From Clostridium_AD estertheticum_D (GTDB lineage: Bacteria > Bacillota > Clostridia > Clostridiales > Clostridiaceae), in the NCBI RefSeq assembly GCF_018861295.1, contig NZ_JAHLDM010000020.1, forward strand, positions 1 through 64,000: a DNA stretch of 64,000 nt, in the 5' to 3' direction. Positions 1 through 9,036 of this stretch are shown in pieces (within the stretch, counting starts at the first letter, position 1; each line of letters starts with the position of its first letter). The notes beneath the pieces were generated by a model. The model ran no database searches. It worked only from the letters and a program-made list of their open reading frames with translations, and was not told the DNA's origin. The translations under genes were made by a program, and so were the position numbers.

Positions 1-559
1 ATACTTTTTAGTCTTACGACTAAAATATTACTTTTACTAAAGTAATTGACTGGTTAAAATAAAATATTATTTCATTTCTTTACCTATTTCTATGTTTAAT
101 TTTCAAAGACCAATTTGCTTTGTCATCATGTGATGACTTTTACTATTATAAATCTTTTTTAATTCATTGTCAACCATTTAAAAACAATTAATAATAAATT
201 TTATAAAATCACTAATCAGTCTAAGTTAATTTATAACTGTGTGTTCCAGCGACAATTAATATAATATCATATGTATAAAACACAATTTGTTTATTATCAT
301 CCGTTTTACCTATTTATTTTCATTTTTATCCTTATTTCTACCACATCTTCGGTTTTACTCATAATGATACGCTTGGAGCCTTTGTTATCGATTTAACACT
401 ACTGTATATAAAAATTCATATTATATGTTAATTATCTTAATTGACCTCCATTAAATTCTTCTCATTATTAGCTATAATAACACCATATTCTTATAAATAA
501 AATAAAAACTTCAGTAATTTTTACCGAAGTTTTTATTATTGTCTATTATAATATACTTT
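1..559. other. Left-edge intergenic region, no gene seen
   Basis: No open frame with a ribosome binding site is visible on either strand. Two small hairpins stand out. Positions 6-25 form an 8-bp stem with loop TTAC. Positions 122-137 form a 7-bp inverted repeat (GTCATCA, TG, TGATGAC). Neither is followed by a clear U-tract, so I assign no function. The only clear signal is the murD terminator at the right end. Confidence 0.5.
503..537 (-). terminator. Intrinsic terminator after murD
   Basis: On the minus strand AAAACTTCGGTAA pairs with TTACTGAAGTTTT around a short A-rich loop, and the stem runs into a T-rich tail. It lies about 25 bases after the murD stop codon, so murD ends its transcription unit here. 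Confidence 0.8.
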
Positions 560-1939
560 TTATTTTAATGCCATTACTATTTCCTTAAATTTGTTACCAC
601 GTGCTGCAAAATCCTTAAACATATCAAAACTTGCACACGCTGGCGACAATGTCACAATATCCCCAGGGTTAGCAAGCAATTTAGCTTTGAGTATCGCTTC
701 ATTAAAATCTTCAACAAGTATAATTTCTAAAAATATTTTCTTCTCCTTTAACACTGACTCAAAAACTTCTTTTATTTTATATTTAGTGGCACCTACCAAT
801 ATTAATGTTTTAATATTCAGATAAGCTTCCTCCGCTAATGGCTCAAAAGGTATTTTCTTATCATAACCACCTGCAATTAATATAACCGGCTTTTCAAAAG
901 CTTTAAGACTTGCTATTGTTCTCGTTGGAGTAGAAGCTATTGAATCATTGTAATACTTAACTCCCTCTACTTCACGTACGAACTCGCCTCTATGTTCCAC
1001 TCCTATAAAAGTGGTTGCAACCTTTCTCATGCTTGCAACCGATGCCTCTTCCTGAGTCGCACAAAAGGCAGTTAATAAGTTTTGCACATTATGCATCCCT
1101 TTTAATTTAATCTCATCAAGGTTACATACTAACTTATTCATGATGAATAAGTTATCATCTTGAAAATATGCACCGTCTTCCACCTTATCTATTATACTAA
1201 AATGCTTAACTCTACCCATTGCTTCTTTTCTTAATTCATAAGTTAAATCGTTATCCTTATTAAGAATAAGAAGATCCTGATCACTTTGATATTTGAATAT
1301 GTTTTTCTTTGCATCTATATATTCCTCTATATTCTTATGGATATCCAGATGATTTGGGCTTAAATTTGTTACTACTGCAACATCCGTCGAAACATTCATT
1401 GTCATAAGTTGAAAACTTGATAATTCTAATACTACTTTATCGTCTTTAGTTATTTCTTCAATGTTTGCAAACAATGGATTTCCTATATTTCCTCCAACCC
1501 ATGTTTTATAACCCTCGCTTTTTAATATATTATATATTATTGTTGTTGTAGTTGTTTTCCCATCACTACCAGTCACACCAAAAGTTTTTGCTGGACAATA
1601 CTTTATAAACTCTTCCATTTCTGATGTTATATATGCTCCCTCTTGCTTCGCTCTTAAAAGAGCAGGATTATCTATTCTCATAGACGGCGTTTTAAAAACA
1701 ACATCAAATCCTGTTAAATCATTTAAGTAATTTTCGCCTAAAATTAATTTAACCCCATCTTCCTTTAAATCTATCGCTACCGCGCCAAGCATACTTTGAT
1801 TTTTTTTATCAAATGCCGTAACAGTAGCCTGCAATTTCACCAAAAAATGTATTAAAGGAATATTGCTAACCCCTATACCTACAACCCCAACTTTCTTGCC
1901 TTTTATAAATTCTTTAAACTCGCTAAAATTCCTTTTCAT
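560..1939 (-). CDS. murD: UDP-N-acetylmuramoyl-L-alanine:D-glutamate ligase
   Basis: MurD adds D-glutamate to UDP-MurNAc-L-Ala in the cytoplasmic part of peptidoglycan synthesis, using ATP. The protein shows an N-terminal Rossmann-like stretch (GVVGIGVSN) and the Mur-ligase P-loop GSDGKTTT near residue 125. The C-terminal half carries a conserved NDSIAST stretch and ends with SPACASFDMF, typical of MurD. About 459 residues is the normal length. The frame opens 12 bases earlier at 1951, but that ATG lies inside the Shine-Dalgarno sequence GGAGGG, which is correctly spaced for the ATG at 1939; I therefore start there. It is followed by its own terminator. The two other Mur genes in the window (murC, murI) are far away and not in the same operon. 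Confidence 0.97.
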   Translation of the reverse strand: MKRNFSEFKEFIKGKKVGVVGIGVSNIPLIHFLVKLQATVTAFDKKNQSMLGAVAIDLKEDGVKLILGENYLNDLTGFDVVFKTPSMRIDNPALLRAKQEGAYITSEMEEFIKYCPAKTFGVTGSDGKTTTTTIIYNILKSEGYKTWVGGNIGNPLFANIEEITKDDKVVLELSSFQLMTMNVSTDVAVVTNLSPNHLDIHKNIEEYIDAKKNIFKYQSDQDLLILNKDNDLTYELRKEAMGRVKHFSIIDKVEDGAYFQDDNLFIMNKLVCNLDEIKLKGMHNVQNLLTAFCATQEEASVASMRKVATTFIGVEHRGEFVREVEGVKYYNDSIASTPTRTIASLKAFEKPVILIAGGYDKKIPFEPLAEEAYLNIKTLILVGATKYKIKEVFESVLKEKKIFLEIILVEDFNEAILKAKLLANPGDIVTLSPACASFDMFKDFAARGNKFKEIVMALK

Positions 1940-2104
1940 ATAACCCTCCATGTAATCTTTATATATTTCATATTATATTATCAATTTCGCATAATTGTTT
2001 ATATTAATTATAACACTTAAATCACAATGTGCGATGATGTTCATAATCCTCTTCGCTGCATATTAGCCTTTATTTTTTTTAAAAGATAGTGTTTAAATTA
2101 TTCT

Positions 2105-2144
2105 ACAAAAAAAATAGTGAATAGTATAAATATAGACTATTCAA
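2105..2144 (-). terminator. Intrinsic terminator after glycyl-tRNA synthetase
   Basis: On the minus strand GAATAGT pairs with ACTATTC around an AT-rich loop and is followed by ACTATTTTTTTT. It lies about 55 bases beyond the glycyl-tRNA synthetase stop codon. Confidence 0.7.
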
Positions 2145-2195
2145 GCCTGCCTTCATACCACTCACTATATTTTAGCTCAAACTACTGATTTTCAT

Positions 2196-3587
2196 TTAAA
2201 ATACAAGCTTTTCTTCTATAAACTTTTCAAGTTCATCTATACTTACTCTTATTTGAAGCATTGTGTCTCTATCCCTAATTGTTACAGCATTGTCCTCTAA
2301 AGTATCAAAATCCACAGTTATACAATATGGTGTCCCTATTTCATCTTCTCTTCTATATCTCTTTCCTATACTCCCAGCTTCATCATAATCTACATTAAAT
2401 TTCTTGCTTAGCATATCAAAAACCTCAAGAGATTTTTCTGATAATTTTTTGCTGAGTGGCAAAACAGCTGCCTTAAATGGCGCAAGTGCTGGATGCAAAT
2501 GAAGCACCGTCCTTACGTCTCCACCCTCAAGTTCTTCTTCATCGTATGCATTAACTAAAAATGCAAGAACAACTCTATCTGCTCCAAGTGATGGCTCTAT
2601 ACAATATGGTACATATTTTTCATTAGTAATAGGATCTAAGTAACTTAAATCATTTCCTGAATGTTCCATATGCTTCTTTAAATCATAATCAGTTCTATCG
2701 GCAATTCCCCATAATTCTCCCCATCCAAAAGGAAACAAGAATTCTATATCACAAGTAGCATTGCTATAAAATGATAATTCCTCTTTATCATGGTCTCTAA
2801 ATCTTAGATTCTCTTTCTCCATTCCCAAGTTATATAAGAAGCTAGCACAATGTTCTTTCCAATATTTAAACCATTCTAAATCTGTACCCGGCTTACAAAA
2901 AAACTCCAATTCCATTTGTTCAAATTCTCTTGTTCTGAAAATAAAGTTTCCTGGTGTTATTTCATTTCTAAAAGCCTTACCTACCTGACCTATACCAAAT
3001 GGGATTTTTTTTCTTGATGCCCTTTGGACATTTTTAAAGTTTACGAAGATACCTTGAGCAGTTTCTGGTCTTAAATATATATCTGATTTTCCATCTTCTG
3101 TTATTCCTTGAGATGTTTTAAACATTAAATTGAACTTTCTAATATCAGTGAAATTATTTTTCCCACACTTAGGACATACTATTTTATTTTTCTCCAAATA
3201 ATCTTTTAACTCTTCATTTGTCCATCCATCAGCAGTAGCTACTTCTGCTCCAAGACTTGTCATATGGTCTTCAACTAATTTATCTGCCCTAAATCTAGCT
3301 TTGCATTCTTTACAATCCATTAGTGGGTCTGAAAACCCTCCAACATGACCTGTTGCAACCCATACTTCAGGATTCATTAGTATAGCGCAGTCAACCCCTA
3401 CATTATAAGGACTTTCTTGAACAAATTTTTTCCACCAAGCTTTTTTTACGTTATTTTTAAATTCAACTCCTAAAGGACCATAATCCCAAGAGTTAGCGAG
3501 TCCTCCATATATATCAGATCCTGGAAATACAAACCCTCTAGTTTTGCACAAAGTAACAATCTTATCCATGCTTTTTTTCAATACCAT
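2196..3587 (-). CDS. glyQS: Glycyl-tRNA synthetase, single-chain (dimeric) type
   Basis: This class II aminoacyl-tRNA synthetase charges tRNA-Gly. It is the alpha2 single-chain type, not the alpha/beta GlyQ-GlyS type. Visible signs are the N-terminal GFVFPGSDIYGGLANSWDYG region, a zinc-binding-like pair (CKECKARF and CPKCGKNNF), motif 2 (FRNEITPGNFIFRTREFEQME) and motif 3 (SLGADRVVLAFL). 463 residues is normal. The start at 3587 has AGGAGG seven bases upstream; a second ATG six codons in is less well placed. A T-box leader precedes the gene, so expression should rise when tRNA-Gly is uncharged. The gene stands alone with its own terminator. Confidence 0.97.
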   Translation of the reverse strand: MVLKKSMDKIVTLCKTRGFVFPGSDIYGGLANSWDYGPLGVEFKNNVKKAWWKKFVQESPYNVGVDCAILMNPEVWVATGHVGGFSDPLMDCKECKARFRADKLVEDHMTSLGAEVATADGWTNEELKDYLEKNKIVCPKCGKNNFTDIRKFNLMFKTSQGITEDGKSDIYLRPETAQGIFVNFKNVQRASRKKIPFGIGQVGKAFRNEITPGNFIFRTREFEQMELEFFCKPGTDLEWFKYWKEHCASFLYNLGMEKENLRFRDHDKEELSFYSNATCDIEFLFPFGWGELWGIADRTDYDLKKHMEHSGNDLSYLDPITNEKYVPYCIEPSLGADRVVLAFLVNAYDEEELEGGDVRTVLHLHPALAPFKAAVLPLSKKLSEKSLEVFDMLSKKFNVDYDEAGSIGKRYRREDEIGTPYCITVDFDTLEDNAVTIRDRDTMLQIRVSIDELEKFIEEKLVF

Positions 3588-3607
3588 TTTAATACCTCCT
3601 AAATTTT

Positions 3608-3790
3608 CAATATAAAAAAAAGGACTATACCGTAAGGGACGAAATTTACTTCCGCGGTTCCACCCTTATTGGCACATGCCCTACTCTAAGTTTTATACAC
3701 TCAAAAGTTCCTTTCACAATAATACTTTGATTGTTTACACTAGCCACAATCTCTCTTATAAAGTATTACTACTACTCTTCTTTATCATAG
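3608..3790 (-). promoter_or_regulatory. T-box riboswitch leader of glyQS
   Basis: The minus strand carries the T-box core AGGGTGGAACCGCGG (revcomp of 3650-3664), followed by a pairing segment (CGTCCCTT) and a run of eight T at about 3614-3621. Upstream is a Stem I-like region: AGTAGTA, AGAGAG, a GATTGT/ACAATC hairpin and an AATACTTT/AAAGTATT stem. A GGA triplet (Gly) sits in the probable specifier loop (GAAAGGAAC), which fits the downstream gene. Assigning the exact specifier needs a covariance-model fold. T-box leaders of this kind sense uncharged cognate tRNA and control transcription termination. Confidence 0.9.
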
Positions 3791-3904
3791 TGAAATATTT
3801 TATTATATTAATGTATCATTAAATCTCATATTATGTTTAGTTTATATAATTATAGTATTAACATAAGTACTTTAACTGCTATAATATATTTTTAAAATAA
3901 AAAA

Positions 3905-3979
<75 letters not shown>

Positions 3980-4005
3980 ATAACATTATTTTTAACTCTG
4001 ATGTT

Positions 4006-4033
4006 ATTATACCATATATGATTTAAAATGCAA
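4006..4033 (-). promoter_or_regulatory. Sigma-A promoter of tRNA-Asn
   Basis: On the minus strand TTGCAT (4028-4033) and TATAAT (4006-4011) are separated by 16 bases, 27 bases before the mature tRNA-Asn. Confidence 0.7.
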
Positions 4034-4107
4034 TAGTTTATTTCTATTAAAACAAAATATTTAAAAATCACTAATTAATATTTTATATGTTAATACCTAT
4101 ATTAAAA

Positions 4108-4146
4108 ATAAAAGGGCATTTTAGATTAACTAAAATACCCTTTTAT
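4108..4146 (-). terminator. Intrinsic terminator after lysS
   Basis: An almost perfect stem (AAAGGGTATTTTAG with CTAAAATGCCCTTT on the minus strand, loop TTAAT) starts directly after the lysS stop codon and ends in a T-rich tail. Confidence 0.85.
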
Positions 4147-4147
4147 T

Positions 4148-5677
4148 TTACTGAATTGGTTTCATTGTAGGGAATAGTATAACATCTCTTATTGAATAAG
4201 CATCAGTTAGGAACATTACCAATCTATCAATTCCTATACCAAGGCCTCCTGTTGGTGGCATTCCTGTTTCTAATGCGCTCATAAATTCTTCATCTATTAA
4301 ATATGCCTCATCATCGCCTAATTCTCTTTCTTTAGCCTGTTGCATAAATCTTTCTCTTTGAACAACTGGATCATTTAACTCTGAATATGCATTGCAGATT
4401 TCACGTCCAAATATAAAACCTTCAAATCTCTCTGTAAACTCTTCATTCCCTCTCTTCTTCTTTGTAAGAGGGGATATTTCTACAGGGTAATCACATAAGA
4501 ATGTTGGTTGAATTAATTTTTCTTCCACATATACTTCAAATAACTCATTTAAGATATCTGCTTTTGTACAATCTTTTAATTCTTTTTTAAATTCTAGATG
4601 TTTTTCTTTAGCTATAACCCTAGCTTCTTCATTAGTAGCTATTTTAGTAAAGTCCACACCTGAATATTCTCTTACTGCATCTACCATAGTAATTCTTCTC
4701 CATGGTGGTGTAAAATCTATTTCAGTTCCTTGATAATTTACTTTTGTTGTTCCATGAATTTTTTCACAAACATAAGCTATCATATTTTCAGTGATTGCCA
4801 TCATATCATTATAATCTGCAAAAGCTTCATATAGTTCTATACATGTAAATTCTGGATTATGTCTTAAATCAGTTCCTTCATTTCTAAAGTTTTTACCCAT
4901 ATCATATACTTTTTCAAAACCAGCAACAATAAGTCTTTTTAAATATAACTCTGTAGCAATTCTAAGATACATATCCATGTCTAATGCATTATGATGTGTC
5001 ATAAATGGTCTTGCTGCAGCTCCTCCTGCTATTGGTGATAGTATTGGAGTTTCAACTTCTAAAAAGCCCTTATCATCTAAAAATTGTCTAATAGCCTTGA
5101 CTATCTGTATTCTCTTTAAAAAAGTATCTTTAACTTGTGGGTTAGATATTATATCTACTTCTCTTTGTCTATATCTTAAGTCAGGATCTTTTAATCCATG
5201 CCATTTTTCTGGAAGCGGCTTTAGGGCTTTTGCTATTAGCTGAAAATCAACTATATGTAGTGATATCTCTCCAGTTTGTGTAACAAACGTTGTTCCAGTG
5301 ACACTTAAAAGATCTCCTATGTCAAAACTTTTATATTCTTTTAATTTCTCTTCACCTACTGCATCTATTTTTATGTATAATTGGATTCTTCCATATCTAT
5401 CTTGTAAATCAGAAAAACCTGCCTTGCCATGAACTCTTTTAGACATAAGTCTGCCTGCTACAATAACCTGAGTTCCCTCTAATTTCTCATAATTGTCCTT
5501 AACCTCTTGCGATGTATGAGTTCTCTCAACTTTGTACACATCAAATGGATCCTTGCCTTCTTCTTTTAAAGCAGTTAATTTTCGTCGTCTTATGGTCACC
5601 TGTTCATTATATTTAGATTCAAGTTCATGCATGCTTTTTTCATCATTCTTTTCTTCATTCTTTTTTTCGTTTGACAT
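4148..5677 (-). CDS. lysS: Lysyl-tRNA synthetase, class II
   Basis: LysS charges tRNA-Lys. The N-terminal third is an OB-fold anticodon-binding domain (around VIVAGRLMSKRVHGKAGF). The catalytic domain contains motif 2 (KNFRNEGTDLRHNPEFT) and motif 3 (PTGGLGIGIDRLVM), which fit class II LysRS. 509 residues is usual; the charged N-terminal tail rich in Lys, Glu and Asn is slightly longer than in Bacillus. AGGAGGGG precedes the ATG. The gene follows greA with about 245 bases between, where an R1 repeat fragment sits. In many Firmicutes greA and lysS are cotranscribed, which may hold here too. Confidence 0.97.
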   Translation of the reverse strand: MSNEKKNEEKNDEKSMHELESKYNEQVTIRRRKLTALKEEGKDPFDVYKVERTHTSQEVKDNYEKLEGTQVIVAGRLMSKRVHGKAGFSDLQDRYGRIQLYIKIDAVGEEKLKEYKSFDIGDLLSVTGTTFVTQTGEISLHIVDFQLIAKALKPLPEKWHGLKDPDLRYRQREVDIISNPQVKDTFLKRIQIVKAIRQFLDDKGFLEVETPILSPIAGGAAARPFMTHHNALDMDMYLRIATELYLKRLIVAGFEKVYDMGKNFRNEGTDLRHNPEFTCIELYEAFADYNDMMAITENMIAYVCEKIHGTTKVNYQGTEIDFTPPWRRITMVDAVREYSGVDFTKIATNEEARVIAKEKHLEFKKELKDCTKADILNELFEVYVEEKLIQPTFLCDYPVEISPLTKKKRGNEEFTERFEGFIFGREICNAYSELNDPVVQRERFMQQAKERELGDDEAYLIDEEFMSALETGMPPTGGLGIGIDRLVMFLTDAYSIRDVILFPTMKPIQ

Positions 5678-5874
5678 TACTACCCCTCCTACTTTTCTCT
5701 AGGTCAGAAAATAATTATTAATAATTAAGTCTACCACAGTTTTTCTATATATGTGTTTTATATATGTATATATTTCTTTAGGGCACCTACCAATTATAAA
5801 TTGTTAAGTACCCTTATTGTTTGTAACCGATTTATTATTTATAAAAACTCGTTTTATAAATACTTTGTTTTATA

Positions 5875-5912
5875 TTAAACCATCTCCTGGATCGCTGCAA
5901 TATTAAATAACT
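5875..5912 (+). repeat. R1 repeat, truncated copy (R1-1)
   Basis: Only the conserved left end of the R1 family is present (TTAAACCATCTCCTGG, then ATCGCTGCAA and TATTAA). The hairpin half is missing or eroded. It lies ten bases after the greA stop codon, in the gap before lysS, in the same + orientation as all other copies. Confidence 0.75.
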
Positions 5913-5921
5913 TTTAAATAA

Positions 5922-6404
5922 TTACCCACGTCGCACTTCTAATATTTCATATTTACTAATACCGTCTGGTACAGTAACCTCTATAATTGCTCCTACTTTC
6001 TTACCAATAAGCGTTCTTCCAACTGGCGATTCATTTGATATTTTATTTACCATTGGATCTGCTTCTGCTGATCCCACTATATAAAATTCAACCTCTTCAT
6101 CAAATTGATAGTCTTTGACCTTGACTATAGCTCCAATACTCACTACATCTTTTTCAATATCGTTCTCATCTATGACATTTGCATTTCTAAGCATATTTTC
6201 CAATTGTAATATCTTTCCTTCTACAAACGCTTGCTCATTCTTAGCATCATCATACTCCGAGTTCTCACTCAAGTCTCCATATCCAAGTGCTACTTTTATC
6301 TTTTCTGTTATATCTTTTCTTTTGACGGTTTTAAGAATTTCTAATTGTGCCTCCAACTTTGTAATTCCCTCATAGGTCATCACGTATTGTTTTGGTTCAC
6401 TCAT
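5922..6404 (-). CDS. greA: Transcription elongation factor GreA
   Basis: GreA binds in the secondary channel of RNA polymerase and stimulates cleavage of backtracked transcripts. The N-terminal coiled coil (MTYEGITKLEAQLEILK..., with the tip GDLSENSEYDDAKNEQ) carries the acidic tip residues. The C-terminal FKBP-like domain has the typical NESPVGRTLIGKKVGA stretch. The frame is open to 6449, but the first 15 codons have no ribosome binding site. AAAGGGGAG precedes the ATG at 6404, giving the normal 160 residues. It sits upstream of lysS. Confidence 0.96.
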   Translation of the reverse strand: MSEPKQYVMTYEGITKLEAQLEILKTVKRKDITEKIKVALGYGDLSENSEYDDAKNEQAFVEGKILQLENMLRNANVIDENDIEKDVVSIGAIVKVKDYQFDEEVEFYIVGSAEADPMVNKISNESPVGRTLIGKKVGAIIEVTVPDGISKYEILEVRRG

Positions 6405-6866
6405 ATATTTCTCCCCTTTTAAATTTTTATTACATAAGTTAATAACCATTTATAAAATCCACTATAAATTAACAATCCCATGACATGTTGCTCCCCCACC
6501 ATGATATTGTTTTTAAGTATATCCGAAATGCACTTTATATAATATAAGACTAATAAGTCAAATTAATGAATTATTAGGTCTAAAATTTATTATTATAATA
6601 ACAATCATGTAACCATTTAGCCATTATAAATCAGAGAGTCGATATTGTCAATATATTTCATCTAAATATACTAACTTATTACATTATTATTGAATTTTAA
6701 ATCTGTTATTCTAATAGCATAAATTTCATCATTTGTTATATTTGAAGTTACATATAAAATTGGATTCATCCATACACACCTTATAAATTAATGTATTACT
6801 ATCTTATTCAGTGTTAATTCTATAAATTCATGTTTTAACTATATATTTATAGTCTTCGATCAAACT
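6405..6866. other. greA-dusB intergenic region
   Basis: About 460 bases without an annotated gene. The minus strand has a possible promoter for greA (TTGACT at 6556-6561, TATAAA at 6534-6539, spacing 16). Between it and greA is a short open frame on the minus strand that would end just before the greA ribosome binding site; this is noted as a finding only. The rest, towards dusB, is AT-rich with no feature I can support. Confidence 0.45.
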
Positions 6867-7838
6867 TTAAACAGTCTTCAAAAACTCTTTGTACTCTAAA
6901 AGCAATTGTTTAACTTCACCATAATTTTTTTTAGTGTTAATTTTATTCTTTATTTCTGTGCAATTGGTAAGACCTTTAATATACCAAGCTGTGTGTTTTC
7001 TCATTTCTCTAACTGCCTTAATTTCTTCGTAATATCTTACAGCTAAATCCAAATGCCTTATGCACATATCTATTTTCTCATCCTGCGTAGGGTATATGAC
7101 CTCTTCTTTATTTATTGCCTGCATAACTTCTCTAAAAATCCATGGATTACCCATAGCCCCTCTTGCAATCATTATAGCATCGCAACCAGTAATTTCTTTT
7201 ATCCGAATAGCATCCTCTACAGAAAATATATCTCCATTACCTATCACTGGCACTTTAACGCTTTCTTTTACAGCCCTTATAATATCCCAATCAGCTTTGC
7301 CTTCATACATTTGTTCGCGAGTCCTGCCGTGCACCGCAATAGCATCTATACCGGCATCTTCCATGTATTTAGCGAATTCTACAGCATTAATACTATTTGA
7401 ATCAAAACCTTTTCTAAATTTGACTGTAACTGGCTTTGTAGAAACCTTCTTCATTTCTTTTATTATTTGCGCTGCAAGTTTAGGATTTTTCATTAAAGCA
7501 GATCCCTCACCATTTTTCACTATTTTATGTACCGGACACCCCATGTTTACATCTACAATACATATGTCATCCCTTGTATTGAAAATTTCACAAGCACTAG
7601 CCATAATCTTAGGATCATTTCCAAATATCTGAATAGCTACAGGTTTCTCCTCGCTCGATATTCGCATAAGCGACTGCGTATTACTACTACCATAATACAT
7701 TCCTTTAGCACTTACCATCTCAGAATACAAAAGGCCACAACCTAGTTCTTTGCATAACCCTCTAAATGCAATATCTGTGATTCCTGCCATAGGAGCTAAA
7801 AAAACATCATTTTTAAATTCGATATTTGATATTTTCAT
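6867..7838 (-). CDS. dusB: tRNA-dihydrouridine synthase (DusB type)
   Basis: An FMN enzyme that reduces specific uridines in the tRNA D-loop. The TIM barrel begins with FLAPMAGITDIAFR. The catalytic cysteine lies in NMGCPVHKIVKNGEGSALM, followed by VHGRTREQMYEGKADW and the phosphate-binding ARGAMGNPWIF. 323 residues fits DusB. The start ATG at 7838 is not preceded by a normal intergenic region: the sequence up to it is an R1 repeat whose end provides AGGAG eight bases before the ATG. In this arrangement the repeat supplies the ribosome binding site. coaX lies upstream, with the repeat filling the gap, so the two genes are probably cotranscribed. Confidence 0.95.
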   Translation of the reverse strand: MKISNIEFKNDVFLAPMAGITDIAFRGLCKELGCGLLYSEMVSAKGMYYGSSNTQSLMRISSEEKPVAIQIFGNDPKIMASACEIFNTRDDICIVDVNMGCPVHKIVKNGEGSALMKNPKLAAQIIKEMKKVSTKPVTVKFRKGFDSNSINAVEFAKYMEDAGIDAIAVHGRTREQMYEGKADWDIIRAVKESVKVPVIGNGDIFSVEDAIRIKEITGCDAIMIARGAMGNPWIFREVMQAINKEEVIYPTQDEKIDMCIRHLDLAVRYYEEIKAVREMRKHTAWYIKGLTNCTEIKNKINTKKNYGEVKQLLLEYKEFLKTV

Positions 7839-7937
7839 TAAATCATCTCCTTGGTCGCTGTAATATTAATAACTTCAGAAGGCAATTTATATTCCCACTT
7901 ATACATATGAAAAACTTTCCTTCTGAAATGTCATTAA
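7838..7937 (+). repeat. R1 repeat, complete copy (R1-2) between coaX and dusB
   Basis: It has the left end TTAAATCATCTCCTTGG, the inner arm AACTTCAGAAGG, the outer arm CCTTCTGAAATGTCATTAAA, and an eroded inner hairpin. It begins on the first base of the dusB start codon and ends five bases before the coaX stop codon, so it makes up essentially the whole gap. Read on the minus strand its left end gives the AGGAG used by dusB. Confidence 0.85.
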
Positions 7938-7942
7938 AGCAC

Positions 7943-8722
7943 CTATTCCCTATTTTTCTCATAAATCATTCTAAGCCCTTCTAATGTAAGATTGGGATGG
8001 AACTCATCAATAGCCGAAGAGTTTTTGGTTATTAAGTTTGAAAGCCCTCCCGTTGCAACTACAAAAGGCTCTTCTTCTCCCATATTAATCATTTCACTTT
8101 TCATTTTATTAACAATATACTCTACCTGTCCAATATATCCATATATTATCCCCGACTGCATACTTGCAACAGTATTTTTACATATAACTGTATATGGTTT
8201 TATAAGCTCCACTCTTGGTAACTTTGCAGCTCTCTCAAACAAAGCTTCTGAAGCTATTTTGATACCAGGGCATATTGTTCCACCTAAATAATTAGCATCT
8301 TTACTTATAGCACAAAAGGTTGTAGCAGTGCCAAAATCAATTAAAATTAATGATCTTTTATAAATTGCATGAGCAGACACAGCGTTAACAATCCTATCTG
8401 CACCTACTTCTTTAGGATTATCGTATTTTACATTTATACCGGTCTTTACACCTGGTCCAACTATCATAGGTATTAAATCAAAATATTTTCTTATCATGTG
8501 TTCTAGTGAATACATAATATTTGGAACAACAGAAGAAATTATTACTCCTTTAATGTGTTCTACCTTTATGTTTCTCTGATGAAATAATTGCATTACTTGA
8601 ATCCCATATTCATCAGCAGTTCTTTTTGCATCAGTAGAAAGTCTCCACTCCACAAGCAATTCCTTTTCCTTAAAAACTCCTAATACAGTATTAGTATTTC
8701 CAACATCTAAAACTAAAATCAC
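7943..8722 (-). CDS. coaX: Type III pantothenate kinase
   Basis: CoaX phosphorylates pantothenate, the first step to coenzyme A; the type III enzyme resists feedback by CoA. The ASKHA-fold signature starts at the N-terminus (ILVLDVGNTNTVLG). Further on are the pantothenate-site PKEVGADRIVNAVSAH, the second phosphate loop LIDFGTATTF and GGTICPGIKIASEAL. The open frame reaches a GTG at 8734, but that codon is part of the Shine-Dalgarno AGGTGG. The GTG at 8722 is correctly spaced and gives the usual MILVLDVGNTN start and about 259 residues. An R1 repeat follows the stop codon by five bases and leads into dusB. Confidence 0.95.
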   Translation of the reverse strand: MILVLDVGNTNTVLGVFKEKELLVEWRLSTDAKRTADEYGIQVMQLFHQRNIKVEHIKGVIISSVVPNIMYSLEHMIRKYFDLIPMIVGPGVKTGINVKYDNPKEVGADRIVNAVSAHAIYKRSLILIDFGTATTFCAISKDANYLGGTICPGIKIASEALFERAAKLPRVELIKPYTVICKNTVASMQSGIIYGYIGQVEYIVNKMKSEMINMGEEEPFVVATGGLSNLITKNSSAIDEFHPNLTLEGLRMIYEKNRE

Positions 8723-8745
8723 TTTATACACCACCTATATAATAT

Positions 8746-8769
8746 AAAGCGACTTACAAGTCGCTTTAT
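8746..8769 (-). promoter_or_regulatory. Hairpin in the coaX leader
   Basis: AAAGCGACTT and AAGTCGCTTT form a perfect 10-bp stem with a tiny loop, 24 bases before the coaX start. Both strands have T-rich tails. It could be an attenuator, a weak terminator or a 5' stabilising stem; the sequence does not decide. Confidence 0.5.
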
Positions 8770-8973
8770 TATTTTCCTATGTTAAAACATAATAATAATA
8801 ATAACATATCAAATACAATAAAATATCTATATAAAACATTGCTAATTTATCAATCTAATTCTAACAATTTGAATATATTTGTCAAGTTAAATATTTATAA
8901 GAAGTTTTATACTAAATATATTTAATCAAAATATTTATTTACATTTTTAATGATATATATAGTTACCCAAAAA

Positions 8974-9012
8974 TAAGGATGTTATAGATATAGTCTATAA
9001 CATCCTTATCAA
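8974..9012 (-). terminator. Intrinsic terminator after fhs
   Basis: The minus strand has ATAAGGATGTTATAGA pairing with TCTATAACATCCTTAT followed by TTTTT, about 25 bases after the fhs stop codon. The stem is 16 bp and nearly perfect, so fhs should not read into coaX. Confidence 0.85.
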
Positions 9013-9036
9013 AATAAAGCAATAAAATTAATTTTT

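Noticed and set aside
7060..7632. 190-codon plus-strand frame opposite dusB
   Set aside because: Antisense shadow of dusB, no ribosome binding site, serine- and isoleucine-rich composition typical of reverse reading of AT-rich genes.
8746..8769. Hairpin before coaX as a coenzyme A riboswitch
   Set aside because: It is just a 10-bp stem with no conserved aptamer-like sequence; no such riboswitch can be supported.
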